Origin: Gnetum montanum
Lineage: Eukaryota; Streptophyta; Gnetopsida; Gnetales; Gnetaceae
Length of the DNA: 64,000 bases
NCBI GenBank assembly: GCA_015680685.1
Contig: MNCI01030517.1
Location: 514,034 to 578,033 of the forward strand
Direction: 5' to 3'
Both the position numbers and the translations under genes were made by a program. Of the stretch, positions 1 through 11,209 are shown piece by piece; the stretch's first letter is position 1, and every line of letters begins with the position of its first letter. Below the pieces are notes generated by a model. That model was given only the letters and a program-made list of their open reading frames with translations. It was not told the DNA's origin and searched no databases.

Positions 1-1503
1 AGTTTTCTACACTAGTCGGCCTTTTCCTCTTTCTTCCACCTATGTTCTCTTCCGACATTCCACATCCAAGAAAGATGCACACATTTCAGTGAATGGTTGA
101 CCTCTGGATTGCATTTTCATTTCCTGTGGAATGCTAAGTTTAACATGTTTCCTCTATAATAGTCTCAGTCAACAGGGTTTCTCTTCCTCCTTTGCTCACT
201 CTATATTTGTCTGGAAGTAGCTTATGTACTAAAATTTGTTTTCTAATAATAAAATTCTCTTTTTGGGGTTTGACACCCCCCTTATAAAAAGGCTTCAGGG
301 GTTAGAAGAAAAGGGGGACTACTAGCTCTCAGTTGGAGACACACTTTGGGTCTTGGGAAGAGCATTGTAAAGAGGAAATTGTGAAAGATTGCTTGTAAGA
401 TGATTTGCTAAAGAAAAGTTTTCAGCCTCTTTGTCATAGTCCTATGAGTTATGCTTATTGTTTTTTATTTTGTTTAAATTGTTTAGCTAGTGGTTTACAT
501 AGTATCATGCTTGACAAGTAATTTTGGGATTCTTAGATTGCTCTTATTGTTCTTGTTGCACGATAGAGGATTTCTATTAAAATTTTTCCATAGAAGCGCT
601 TGTGTTTAAAAGCCTTAAGAGCATTTTAGTAGCGAATTTGATTATTGTGCAACGTATAAGAACTGCTATTGAGATTGTTGTAAGAGAGCCTCTGCTTGTA
701 GTCAAGCCGTTGAACGATTCAATAGTTGAGAGGGTTCAGAAAATCTTTGGTATTTTGATAGGACCAGAATAGCTTCTTTTATCTTTTAAGTGAATCTCCG
801 TGGTATTTAAATTAGAAATTGTCAAGTCTTTTGAAGGTCTTGTTGAATGCAATCGTTGACATCCATTATCTAGCCAAAATGGAGTCTTGTACGTGGTAGT
901 TTACGCAGCAATTTTTTGGTTGCATAGTAGGATTGTCTTGAAGACATTGCTTATTTGAGCCTTGAAAGTTTGAACAATTCATAATTATTGAATTTGGGAT
1001 AGCTTTATTGCGAAGTGTTTACTCATAGCATTTTACCTTATTTAAACATTTGATGTCTTAACACAAATTTTCTTTCATTTCTTTCTATTTTCATTGAATT
1101 TTTCTCTATTTCTAGTTTTCTTGTGGAACTATGTTTTTCTTTGGGGAAAATTAGAAGTAGATTCACGAAGTTGTGCTTAAATTTTTTTAACAAAATTTTA
1201 TTTGTTACAAGTAGGTATTAGAAGGACTGCATAGACTAGGCAATTGAACAAAATAGGACTCTCAACAACTCATAGTACTTGGCAAAGTTGGTTGAATCTC
1301 TTTAAGATAAGTTATTTGTAGTTTTACACACAACCCAATCATTTCATGTTTCACAACTGCACACTGCAATAGCACAAACACATAATCACATCAACTACTG
1401 AGTCTATTTGGAGGTATTTGGGCCTTGGTGTTACCAGAGAGCAGTAAGCCCCCAAATGCTATTCAAGAACACTCGTTGGCGGTCGCGTCCCAAACGGTCG
1501 CCA
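1..1503 (+). repeat. 5' LTR of E1 (left end outside window)
   Basis: This is the long terminal repeat in front of E1 gag. Its right end is placed at CCA (1501-1503), because homology with the second copy at 10849-11209 stops there and a primer-binding-like motif follows 10 bases later. A TATA box at 283-290 puts the transcription start near 310, so the R/U5 part would be about 1.2 kb, unusually long. The segment 1142-1503 is the part repeated at 10849-11209. The left boundary is not in the window. Confidence 0.65.
283..290 (+). promoter_or_regulatory. TATA box of E1 LTR
   Basis: TATAAAAA lies after a C-run and about 25 bases before a purine-rich stretch. It is the only good TATA element in the LTR and lies upstream of gag in the right orientation. 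Confidence 0.5.
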
Positions 1504-1513
1504 ATAGTTCTTT

Positions 1514-1530
1514 TGGCGTTAGAAGGAGGG
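1514..1530 (+). other. Primer-binding-site-like motif of E1
   Basis: TGGCGTTAGAAGGAGGG starts 10 bases after the LTR end. Very similar motifs (NNCTAGAAGKAGGG) follow the LTRs at 18639, 26305, 26496, 35467 and 45129, so it is a shared post-LTR signal of all Ty3/gypsy families here. I did not assign the priming tRNA. Confidence 0.55.
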
Positions 1531-1631
1531 CTGAAAATTTAGCCTCTAAGTTCATAAGCCTTATAATTTTAGCACATCAACAATTCTTTGTTACTATAAA
1601 GGCTTAAGAAATTAGATACTATTTTCAGTTC

Positions 1632-2571
1632 ATGACCAAGAAGATTGATAGTTTGGAAAATTTAAAAGTTTCAAAAGATATTCTAAATTCTAAGACTGAT
1701 TCTTCGTCAGAAGAAGAACAAAATAAAGATTTTGAATTGGGAACAAGTAGTGGGTGGAAACTAGAAGATCAAGAAGATCACCCATTATATCTGGTTTATC
1801 GATTTATAAGAGAAGATCTAGAAAGTCTAAGAGTTCAACTATCCAAAGGAATAGGATGGAAAATCCTTGGCAAAGAGTTACACCATTAGGATTTCAAATT
1901 TACGATGATATTCCTAAGGTAGTTTACAAATATTTGCTTGAGCCTTTCATTCTTGGAAAAGCTTATTTAGCTGAAGAATATATTTACATGTTTGAGTTAG
2001 CCTTAGCTCATGCAAATGTTCAACATCAAGATCAAGCTTGTAGGTTGTTTATATCAAATCTAAAGGATATGGCTCAGATTTGGTATTCGAACTTACCAAG
2101 TAATAATATTACAAGTTGGGATGACATGAAGAATCTTTTCTTGGCCCAGTTTGGTAATCAATTAGATCAACAACAACTATACTATGGGTTGATACAAGAT
2201 AAGCAAGGAGTTAAAGAGTCAATTAGAGATTTAACATCAAGTTTCAATGAATTTGTGGACTCTTTCAAAGACAATATAGACCATCAGAAGAAATGCTTAA
2301 AGAAACTTATCTTAAGGCTATCAACCCCACCATTTCAATTTGGTTAAGGAGAACTCAAAACTTAAGTATATTAAATGACAACTTTAGTGAAGCTATACAG
2401 TTAGAAAAATAGTTGAACTTGAATCTTGAAGAAAATATTGCAATTCAAAAAAGAGAAGAAAGAGTTATGATTCCTATGTAAGATTTTGCTCAATTTAAAA
2501 CTTTACCAAGTCCATGTCATCTTAAGATAGAGAAAGAATATGAAAAAGTAGAATCTGGAAAAGGACAATTA
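1632..2571 (+). pseudogene. gag: E1 gag (capsid region), broken
   Basis: The reading starts at ATG 1632 with a Ser/Glu-rich segment and shifts frame near 1860-1890 into the frame open to 2347. That frame carries the retrotransposon gag capsid pattern (ACRLFISNLKDMAQIWYSNL, then SWDDMKNLFLAQFGNQ). It ends at a premature stop at 2345-2347, and the homologous reading continues with further stops (2410, 2479) to the next open frame at 2572. Gag would form the virus-like particle in the cytoplasm. At least one frameshift and several stops make it a pseudogene. Confidence 0.7.
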
Positions 2572-4209
2572 ATGAGAGATATGTCTAACAAAATAGTGAA
2601 GCTTGAAAAAGCCTTGGCAAGAGTTAATATCAAGGAAGAAAGGAAAAATAGAAAGCATAAACATCAAGACACTAAGTTAGCAGAAGATGAGGATGAAAGT
2701 GACCTTATTATGTCCAACTTTCTTGATATTGAATCTGATAATGAGTTATCTAGTGTTCATTATGCAAGTAAATCTTCTAGCAATGGATCTAGTGATACTT
2801 CTTCTCTATCAAGTTCTGAAGAAGATATGTCTTCAGATGAAGAATGCAATAATAATGAGGAAAATGGATATAGTCTCCGATCAAAAGAAAGATTAACTAC
2901 TTCTAGACCCCCAAATGTTATTACTAATCCATCTACTAAGAGAAAAGCTTTTGAGCCAAATAGAAGAGATAAGAATAAAGGTAAAGATAATCAAGTAGAG
3001 CAAAGCACTCCAAATCAGTCTTTTAATAAATGGATAAAGAAACCAAGCTTTATTGGTGATGGAGAGTATGATTTGATTGAAGACCTTAAACATGTCAAGG
3101 CCAATATTAGCTTTTATCAGTTGCTTCAAATGGGAGATCAGCAAAGAAAGGCTTTAGGGTTCATTAAAGGTAAAAGGAGAGTTAGAGAATCAGAGTTAAG
3201 TTATGTGTCTAATAATGATGAGAAATTAAAGACCTCATATGATAAGGAAGCTCCTCCTTTTCTTTTGACAATGAAATTAAAGGATAAATACTTACACAAT
3301 TATTTGATTGATTTTGGAGCTACGTGTACTATAATGCCATTGTCTATATGTAAGAAACTTGGTTTGATTCTTGAAAAATCAAATAAAAAGATTGTTCAAG
3401 CAGATAAAAGTAGAGTGAAGATTGTGGGTCAATTACCAGATGTCCTATTGGAAATTGCTTCTGAACCTCGCATCAGAAGTAGAGTAACTATTCAAGTGGC
3501 AGATTTACCAGATTCGCATAGTTTCTTATTAAGTAGAAGTTGGAGTAAGAATTTCTTAGGTTACATATCAATAGATTATTCTCACATGTGGTTACTTTGG
3601 GAAGGAGAACCAAATCAGATATACATCTATAATGAACCTTTGATGATTGATAACATTACTTCAAATGGAAAAAGTAAAATGGCTGAAAAAGGAGGTGTTG
3701 AAAATAGAATTTGTACACTCCAAGAGAATTATGGTTCTGAAAGAGAGCAATCAAAGAATGAGGATAAATGGGAGTTATACTTTTATGATTCATGTAATTC
3801 AAAAGGTACAGGAGTCGGTATAGTTATATTTAGGAATGATTCATCTAAAATTCTCAAAGAAATTCATCTATCTTTCCCTTGTACTAACAGTAAGGCTAAC
3901 TATGAAGCTTGATGTATTGGTATAAGAATAACTCTAGACAAAAAGATCAAAGTAATCACTATAAAAGGAGACTCAAGATTAGTTCGTGAACAAGTAAAGG
4001 GTAACTCTGTAGTAAAGAGCTCATTCTTAAGACCTTATAAGCCACTTTCTTGTAAGATGTTAGATCAGTTTCAACATTGCCGAATAGAGCATATAAATAG
4101 AGCAGAGAATCTTATAGCATATGATTTGGAAAAGGTAGCCTCAACATTGGATATGCAAGTAATAGAAAGTTACAAAGATTTCATGATTGAAGAAGAACAT
4201 CAACCATAA
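2572..4209 (+). pseudogene. E1 gag tail, protease and upstream aRNH domain
   Basis: One frame runs from 2572 through an in-frame TGA at 3910 to TAA at 4207. Residues 1-150 are a charged Ser/Asp/Glu-rich linker. The protease lies around residues 225-340, with LIDFGATCTIMPLSICKKLG (the usual D-S/T-G triad is DFG) and a later SFLLSRSWSKNFLG segment. From about residue 400 (3765) an archaeal-type RNase H begins: WELYF, then GTGVGIVIF, FPCTNSKANYEA, KGDSRLVREQVKG, RIEHINRAENLIAYDLEKVA. Against the family pattern the first Asp, the Glu and the last Asp appear replaced (Y, N, Y), so the fold is recognisable but the active site looks lost. This RNase H lies before the RT, unlike copies C and D in this window. 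Confidence 0.75.
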
Positions 4210-4351
4210 ATACCAGATAATATAAGACATTTACAAGTATTCAAAGATGATGATCAAGTACTAAGATTTATGAAAAAAAAAACAAGAATTTGAGGGTCAA
4301 GTGATACCTAAAACGTCATAAAATTCCAAAGCTGATTTTATTCCAAAAAGG
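4210..4351 (+). other. E1 linker between aRNH and RT
   Basis: The same frame continues past TAA 4207 (DNIRHLQVFKDDDQVLRFMKK) and then shifts at an A-run near 4271-4281 before the RT frame opens. It is probably degraded polyprotein sequence. Confidence 0.5.
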
Positions 4352-5743
4352 ATGATTGACTTAGAACATGAGTTCAAGAAAAATTTACTTATTGGAAAGG
4401 ATATACAAAGCCCAGATAGTCAAGCTTTCGAGGTAGTGAATTTTGGATTAGACAGGATGCCAAAGATGTTGAATGTTACAAAGGAAAGAGATTCAAATTT
4501 CAAGCAAAACTTGTTATCATGTCGAAGAAATAATTTGGATAATTTTTCTTATTCTTATGATGATCTTAAAGATTTTAGGCAAGATGTGATGACACATAAA
4601 ATTCCTTTAATAGAAGGTTGTAAAATAGTCAAGCAAAAATAAAGGAAATTTAATCCATCATTTGAACCATCTATGGAAGCTGAAATCAAGAAGTTGTTGC
4701 AAGCACGAATCATATATCCAGTACGATATTCAACATCGCTTGCTAACCTTGTTCCAGTGAGAAAGAAAAATGGTGATATAAGGCTTTGTGTAGACTTTAG
4801 AAATTTGAATGATGCCTCAAAAAAGGATAATTATCCACTTCCAAGAATTGATGAGATGTTGATTAAAGTCTCAGGTTGTCAAGTATATTCCTTCTTAGAT
4901 GGTTTCTCAGGTTATAACCAAATCATGGTTGATAAGAATGATAGATACAAAACAACATTTATCACCAAATGAGAAACTTTCGCTTACCAAAGAATGCCAT
5001 TTGGATTGTCAAATGCTAGAGCTAATTTCCAAAGAGCAATGGATTTAGCATTTAAGGATTTATTAGGCAAATTTGTGATGGTTTATTCGGATGATATTAC
5101 AATATTCTCAAAGAAAAAAGAAAATCATATTAATCATCTCCAGCAAGTTTTTGACAGATGTCGTGAGTTTGGTATTTCATTAAATCCTAAGAAGTGTATC
5201 TTTGGGGTTAAATCTGGAAGCTTATCAGGCCATGTGATATGTCAAGAAGGAATTGTCAAAGACAATTCCCGAATCCAAGTAGTACAGAATATTGAGCATC
5301 CCACAAGTAAAAAATCTTTTAGATCTTTGTTTGAAAAGATAAACTTTGTGAAAATGTTCATCCCTGGGTTTACTGAAATGCATATGCTAAAAAAGGATGT
5401 CCAAGTAGAGAAAACACAAGAATCAGAGAGAGCTTTATCAAAAATTAAAAGGGCTATACAAGAGGCTCCATATTTGGTGAAGCCTAGGCTTAAAGAAGAT
5501 ATTTGGTTATATTCTTTTGCTTCGAATGATTCTATTGCTACCGTTTTAACACAAAAGGATGATGAAGGTCAAGATGAACCAATTGGATTTTTTGGGTATC
5601 AGTTAAAAGGTTCAGAGTTAAATTATTCAGACTTAAAGAAACAAGCTTTTGCAGTCATCAAAGCACTTCAGCATTTTAAATATTATTTGGAAAGTTCATT
5701 AGTCCACATTATGCTAATTGAACTACAGTCAAGTGATTCCTAG
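4352..5743 (+). pseudogene. pol: E1 reverse transcriptase and RNase H, with nonsense codons
   Basis: A single frame is interrupted by TAA at 4640 and TGA at 4970 (the latter where a Trp is usual in TPWGTF-type motifs). Visible RT motifs are LANLVPVRKKNGDIRLCVDF, then SFLDGFSGYNQI, MPFGLSNARANFQRAM, and the catalytic VYSDD box (the family norm is YVDD or YIDD). A connection domain follows, then a Ty3-type RNase H: FASNDSIATVLTQKDDEG, LKKQAFAVIKALQHFKYYL. The frame stops at 5741. The enzyme would copy the element RNA in the particle. Two stops make it inactive. Confidence 0.85.
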
Positions 5744-5899
5744 CCCAAAATGAGATTGGATTAAAAAAAGAAAAATGGCTTATAAAGTTGCAGGGTTTTA
5801 GATTTTTATTGGAAATATGCAAAAAAATTAAGGGAATGGGATTAGCCAAGTTAATGACTAGATAAAGTGAAGTATATACACTTGACACCCATGAAGAGA

Positions 5900-7149
5900 A
5901 TTGGTGTGACAAAATTCTCAAATTTCTTAATACAAGGAAAATCCCAAATAATTTAACTGCAAGTCAAAAGAGAGCTTTCTTCAAAAGAGCACGAAGATTT
6001 GTTGTTAAAGACGGTATATTATATAGAAAGGATTTTCAAGGGGTTTTATTGGAATTTGTTCATAATGATCAAATTAGTTTCATTTTGGAACAATTTCATT
6101 ATCATTTGAATTTATTGTATGAATCCCCTAAGTCAACTATGCAACATATTCTTCGATATGGATATTACTGGCCTTCCATGTATCAAGATATTAGTTGAAA
6201 GATTCAAAAATGCTATAAATGCCAAATTCATGGGCCCAAGATTAAAAAGGCTAAAGCCCCTTTAAAGCTAGTAGTTGTAGATAGACCATTTCAGCAATGG
6301 GGTTTGGATTTTATTGGTACAATTACTTCTTCAAGACCTAGACACAAGTTTATTCTCATGGCTACTGGTTATTTCACTAAATGGTCTAAAGCAAAGGCTC
6401 TAAGAGAAAGTTCAGCATAAGATGTGATTAAGTTTTTAGAAGATGACATTCTAAGTAGATTTGGTCTACTTGAAATGTTAGTGTCAGACAATGGACCTGC
6501 CTTCAAATCTAAAGAGTTTATCAAATGGGCATCAGAAAAATCTATTTTCTTATTTTCCTCATAAAACTATTATCCTCAAGGAAATGGCCTAGAAGAATCG
6601 ACTAATAAAAAGCTTATCGCTTATATCAAGAAATCGATGGATGGAAATCTAGGAAATTGGATCAATTATTTACAATCTACATTATGGTTAGATCAAATCA
6701 AATTCAAGAAAGCCATTGGGACATCACTGTATAACATAGTTTATGGTTTGCCAGCAAGAATTACAAATAAGATTGTAAGCTCAGCTTCTGAATTCGTACA
6801 AAGATATAGTAAAAAAACTGATAAAGATAGAAGTTTCATGAATTTGATTATTAAAAAATAAGCTGAAGTAGATAAAGAAAGGGATAATTTGTTACAGAAT
6901 ATCTCTCAAGTTAAAATATGGTTTGATAGGAAAGCTTTGAAAAGAACTTTCAAGATAGGGGACCTTGTCTTATTATGGAATATGAAGAAACCTAACAAAT
7001 TTACACCGACATAGATTGGTCCCTTTCAAATTACAAAGCAATTGTTAGAGGATACTTACAAATTATCAACTTTGGATGACATGGAATTGCAATTTTTGAA
7101 TAATGTTTTGCATATAAAACATTATTTTGGACAATTTCATACAACTTGA
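5900..7149 (+). pseudogene. E1 integrase, with nonsense codons
   Basis: The reading begins near 5930 (GKSQII, then ARRFVVKDGILYRKDFQGVL). It includes a His/Cys zinc-binding region ending CYKCQIHGP, a catalytic core with Asp in WGLDFIGT, Asp in SDNGPAF and Glu in GNGLEESTNK, and a C-terminal region with FKIGDLVLLWNMKKPNKFTPT and a final HIKHYFGQFH. All three DDE residues are visible. Stops occur at 6196, 6418, 6562, 6859 and 7012. The frame ends at TGA 7147. No chromodomain is evident. Confidence 0.8.
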
Positions 7150-8749
7150 AGATATCCTTACACAAAAGTAATATATGTATATACTAGTAGCTAGAATATT
7201 ACTAGGAGTATAGTATTAATTATTATGTTAATTATCCTATTGGTATATAATTAGATAAGTAGATAGTATGTTATAACAGTAAATATATTTAGGATAAAAT
7301 ATTTAAATTAGAAAATAGTTTTCCTTCAAGTGAGGCAAGTGGAAGTCTACAAGTGAAACAAGTGGAATCCTACAAGTGTGACAAGTGGGAAAGATGACTC
7401 ATCCACCACTTAGTGAGGATTGTGACAAAAATGGTTAGAATGCCTAAGAAGAGGGAAAATTGGTTGAAGACTATTGGGGGGAATTTTAAATTTCTAGGAC
7501 CTATAGAAAGAGGGTTGGATTGCCTAGGATTTCATCATATTTCAATTCAAGTTGAGTAGGGCAAGTAAGAGAGAGCTAATTTGAAAGAGGAAGATGGAAT
7601 TTGGGAGAACAATGAGAAAGCCTTTTATTCCATATGTGATGGGATGTTGCCCTGAACATGTCTTAAAGGCTTACTTGAAAGCTAGATCATGTGGAGCACC
7701 GTAAGAGTGTTCTTTCATGGCTTGGTTCTTCGATGAATTTTTATTCCTCACAAGAGGTCTAGAGATAGAGTTAAATGTTTGGGGGCAATATCAAGATTGC
7801 ACCAAAGAAGAGGAGAGGGGAGAAGAGCAACCAACTAATGAGGAGTCATGGGAAGAGGCCTTTGTCTCCCAAGAGGAAAATGAAGGGCCCAATGAAGAAG
7901 AATATAAGAGCTCATCTGAAAAAGAAAATGAAAAGAGTGCTAAATAAAAAGTCATAGTGGATCAAGTTGAGAGCTCCATCAAGCCAGAAAACAACAGAAC
8001 AACCTTCATCATGTCAGAAATTGCCTATGAGATAGTTAGAGAGATGAGAATTCCTACTAGGGTAACCCTCACAATTTAGTTTCCATCTCAAGAATAGTCC
8101 ATGAAGGACTTGCTAATGTACAGCTTGTTGTTTTTTCTTAGGAATGAGGTTTTTATACCATAAAACCTTATATTTGATGGGAATTTTCCTCTAAAAATAT
8201 TTGTATGTTCAGCTGTAAAAATTCAATGAAAGTTTCAGTATCTTTTAGTTTTAAAATGGGGCTGCATAAATTTCTTTAAGCTTTTAAGGGGGGTAGACAT
8301 GTTGGCACATTTTGGCCATTTCATGGAATAGGTTAGCAAGATTAAATTGGTTAAGATTTTTTGGAGAAGTGGTAAAAATTTCATTTTGAGAGGAAAAGAA
8401 TAAGTTAACAACAACATTCTTTTAATTTAAGGGAAAAAATATATAGGAGCACCATTCCTATAGTAAGCTTATAAATCTCTGAGCATTGCATTTTACAAGG
8501 CAGCAACATAGATATATAAATATATTATGATACATTGCACTTTATGGATGAATATCCTGATAATCTCAATGTCTGCTTTCCATAACCAAAGTCTAGCAGG
8601 ATTATGGAGGAAGTACAATTTTGTATGTATCATTTATATGATATGAATATGTAGCAAATCAAAGAGAATCTCAAGTAAAATTGGTTTTGTATCCATTTTA
8701 TTTCGAGAAAGCATATCTCTACAACAATACAAATTCAACAATCCAGTGG
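7150..8749. other. E1 3' internal region, AT-rich, no convincing gene
   Basis: AT-rich sequence follows the integrase. 7325-7400 has short degenerate repeats of ACAAGTG. ATG 7717 opens a 76-codon Glu-rich reading (MAWFFDEFLFLTR then acidic repeats) that resembles no family I know. Sequence onward to about 8450 has short broken readings. I see no LTR start and no clear PPT; a G-run at 7476-7481 is a weak candidate. Confidence 0.4.
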
Positions 8750-9480
8750 TGCGGGGTAAAATTATTTCTCCTGTGAATCATCTCAAATTTCGTGGCTGTA
8801 ATAGAATTTCATGCTCAGAAGACTGCCATACAGCCATCAAGTTTATATCTGCACTAACAAGAAATTAATGTAAGAACGAAGAGGTAAAAACTAGAACAAC
8901 AATTGTAACTAACGATCCTATCATCTTTTTCATCCTCGTCTTCTTCCTGTACGGCTGTGCCAAGGATTCTGTGCATATTATTCAACCAGGATATTGGATG
9001 CTTTAGGGCTTCAATGTCTATGACCCACTCACTGAAAAATTTCTGTCATGCCCTCAAAAACCCTAGCAATGGAGGTAGTGAAGGCATCGATGTCTAGAAA
9101 TGCTTTCCCAACATCCTGGCACTTGTCGGCAGAGGTATGATTCCACAGTATCCCTGGCAGCAGGTCCTGAGTAGCGACAACCACCACTACCACAGCAGCA
9201 GTAAGCTCTTGTTCTATGTGGAGGTCTGGCCCATACAGCTGAGGTGTGGTCGCATGAAGGAGGGCCATATCATCCTCTACACTATTTCACGTGCCATCAA
9301 ACCCTACTGGTCTCTATGTTGTTCCGCATGCCACAAAACCCTATCCCTCTATGCTATTCAGTGAAACTCAGCAAATTTTGTGCTTACGTGCCCAGGGCTC
9401 CACCGCGGCCAGGAGTGCCTTGAGGAATACGAACAAAAACGGACAAAGTTCATTCCACCAACAATAACAAAAATAGAAAC
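8750..9480 (-). pseudogene. Possible host-gene exon remnant, unidentified
   Basis: On the minus strand ATG 9268 opens 79 codons to 9029: first a Val-rich run, then LLPGILWNHTSADKCQDVGK and SIARVFEGMTEIF. Just past the stop, the next frame continues without a break for about 55 codons (SEWVIDIEALKHPISWLNNM, then a Glu/Asp-rich tail to TAG near 8868). The join is at a T-run, so a single extra T seems to have broken the reading. Further upstream (about 9390) there is a donor-like GTAAGC after a Gly/Pro-rich segment. The block is more GC-rich than its surroundings. I do not recognise the protein. It could be a captured gene fragment in E1's tail, or chance. Confidence 0.35.
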
Positions 9481-10178
9481 AACATCGCTACTAGGAACTC
9501 AATTCAAGGATTTTAGGCGGTTAGAAATGTAAATCACAATTGTCATTTGTTCCTAGAACCTATAATCAGAAATGATCAAAAACAGTAGTATTGCCCGATG
9601 CCAATGCATTCGACATCACCGTACCAATCCACTAAATGCAGCAACAGAGACACGAAGACACGACAAGATAGGTGCACAACTGAATTAGCAAAACCAGGAG
9701 ATGTTTTAGCCGATGCCAATAAATCAGAGTTGCAGTTTATTCAGAAGAAACTGTCATTGCTGAAAACAAATACAAAACTTGAACACACAGAATTGAAGTC
9801 ACAAAAATAAAATTTCAATTTCACATGGTTCGGTGGTAAAAAGATAATTTCAGCAATTTCTCATATGCAATAATGGTATGGAGCCCTTGTTAAATACCTA
9901 ACATTAATTTAATTATCCCAAGTGAATTACTAAGGCTTTATACACAATGGGTAATTAAAAATACTAAAATAAAAATAAAATAACAATTGTATGAAGCTCT
10001 TATAATATTGAGATCTTGGATTTATTTTTCAAAAATTATTATATAGGTTATTTCCTATAAAATATTTGTAATATTTACAAATGTCAATGTTAGCATGATT
10101 TTCTCCTAACTTTATGTATAACTTCCTAACTAGATTGGCAAGAAATATCTCCTAACTAGTTGGGCAAGTTATAACTTC
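9481..10178. other. AT-rich sequence before gap
   Basis: I see no gene. 9830-10178 is strongly AT-rich and ends in the imperfect direct repeat CCTAACTAG..TTGGCAAG / CCTAACTAGTTGGGCAAG next to the gap. Confidence 0.4.
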
Positions 10179-10848
10179 NNNNNNNNNNNNNNNNNNNNNN
10201 NNNNNNNNNNNNNNNNNNNNNNNNNNNNNNNNNNNNNNNNNNNNNNNNNNNNNNNNNNNNNNNNNNNNNNNNNNNNNNNNNNNNNNNNNNNNNNNNNNNN
10301 NNNNNNNNNNNNNNNNNNNNNNNNNNNNNNNNNNNNNNNNNNNNNNNNNNNNNNNNNNNNNNNNNNNNNNNNNNNNNNNNNNNNNNNNNNNNNNNNNNNN
10401 NNNNNNNNNNNNNNNNNNNNNNNNNNNNNNNNNNNNNNNNNNNNNNNNNNNNNNNNNNNNNNNNNNNNNNNNNNNNNNNNNNNNNNNNNNNNNNNNNNNN
10501 NNNNNNNNNNNNNNNNNNNNNNNNNNNNNNNNNNNNNNNNNNNNNNNNNNNNNNNNNNNNNNNNNNNNNNNNNNNNNNNNNNNNNNNNNNNNNNNNNNNN
10601 NNNNNNNNNNNNNNNNNNNNNNNNNNNNNNNNNNNNNNNNNNNNNNNNNNNNNNNNNNNNNNNNNNNNNNNNNNNNNNNNNNNNNNNNNNNNNNNNNNNN
10701 NNNNNNNNNNNNNNNNNNNNNNNNNNNNNNNNNNNNNNNNNNNNNNNNNNNNNNNNNNNNNNNNNNNNNNNNNNNNNNNNNNNNNNNNNNNNNNNNNNNN
10801 NNNNNNNNNNNNNNNNNNNNNNNNNNNNNNNNNNNNNNNNNNNNNNNN
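10179..10848. other. Assembly gap (670 N)
   Basis: Run of N. Any ORF crossing it is an artefact. It probably hides the start of E1's 3' LTR. Confidence 0.99.
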
Positions 10849-11209
10849 GAGAAAATTAGAAGTAGATTCGCGGAGTTGTGCTCAAATGTTTTTAACAAAA
10901 TTTTATTTGTTATAAGTAGGTATTATAAGGACCGCATAAACTAGGCAATTGAACAAAATAGGAACTCTCAACAACTCATAGTACTTGGTAAAGTTGGCTG
11001 AATCTCTTTAAGATAAGTCATTTGTAGTTTTTCACACAACCCAATCATTTCATGTTTCACAACCACACACCGCAATAGCACACACACATACTCACATTAA
11101 CTACTAAGTCTATTTGGAGGTATCTGGGCCTTGGTGTTGCTAGAGACCAGCAAGCACCTAAATCCTGTTTGAGGACACTCGTTGGCGATCGCATCCCAAA
11201 CGGTTTCCA
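10849..11209 (+). repeat. End of E1 3' LTR
   Basis: This aligns along its whole length with 1142-1503. I count about 38 differences, mostly C/T and G/A transitions, and one 1-base indel. Homology ends exactly at CCA (11207-11209). The following bases ACATT are the presumed target duplication, and ATGGCC begins unrelated sequence. Confidence 0.7.

Larger units (their letters stand above)
1..11209 (+). mobile_element. E1: decayed Ty3/gypsy element with aRNH ahead of RT
   Basis: A retrotransposon read on the plus strand. Visible order: end of a 5' LTR (to 1503), primer-binding-like site, gag, aspartic protease, archaeal-type RNase H, reverse transcriptase, ordinary RNase H, integrase, then a long non-coding tail, an assembly gap, and a 361-bp segment (10849-11209) matching the end of the 5' LTR. 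The two LTR ends are about 90% identical by eye. The bases after the 3' LTR are ACATT, a candidate 5-bp target duplication whose partner lies left of the window. Every ORF has stops or frameshifts, so the copy is dead. That 10849-11209 is this element's own 3' LTR is inference, because the gap hides the LTR start. Confidence 0.75.

Noticed and set aside
7474-7483. TTGGGGGGAA as PPT of E1
   Set aside because: The sequence after it does not match the 5' LTR (1-1503).
10152-10898. Long minus-strand ORF of 248 codons
   Set aside because: It is almost wholly the N gap.
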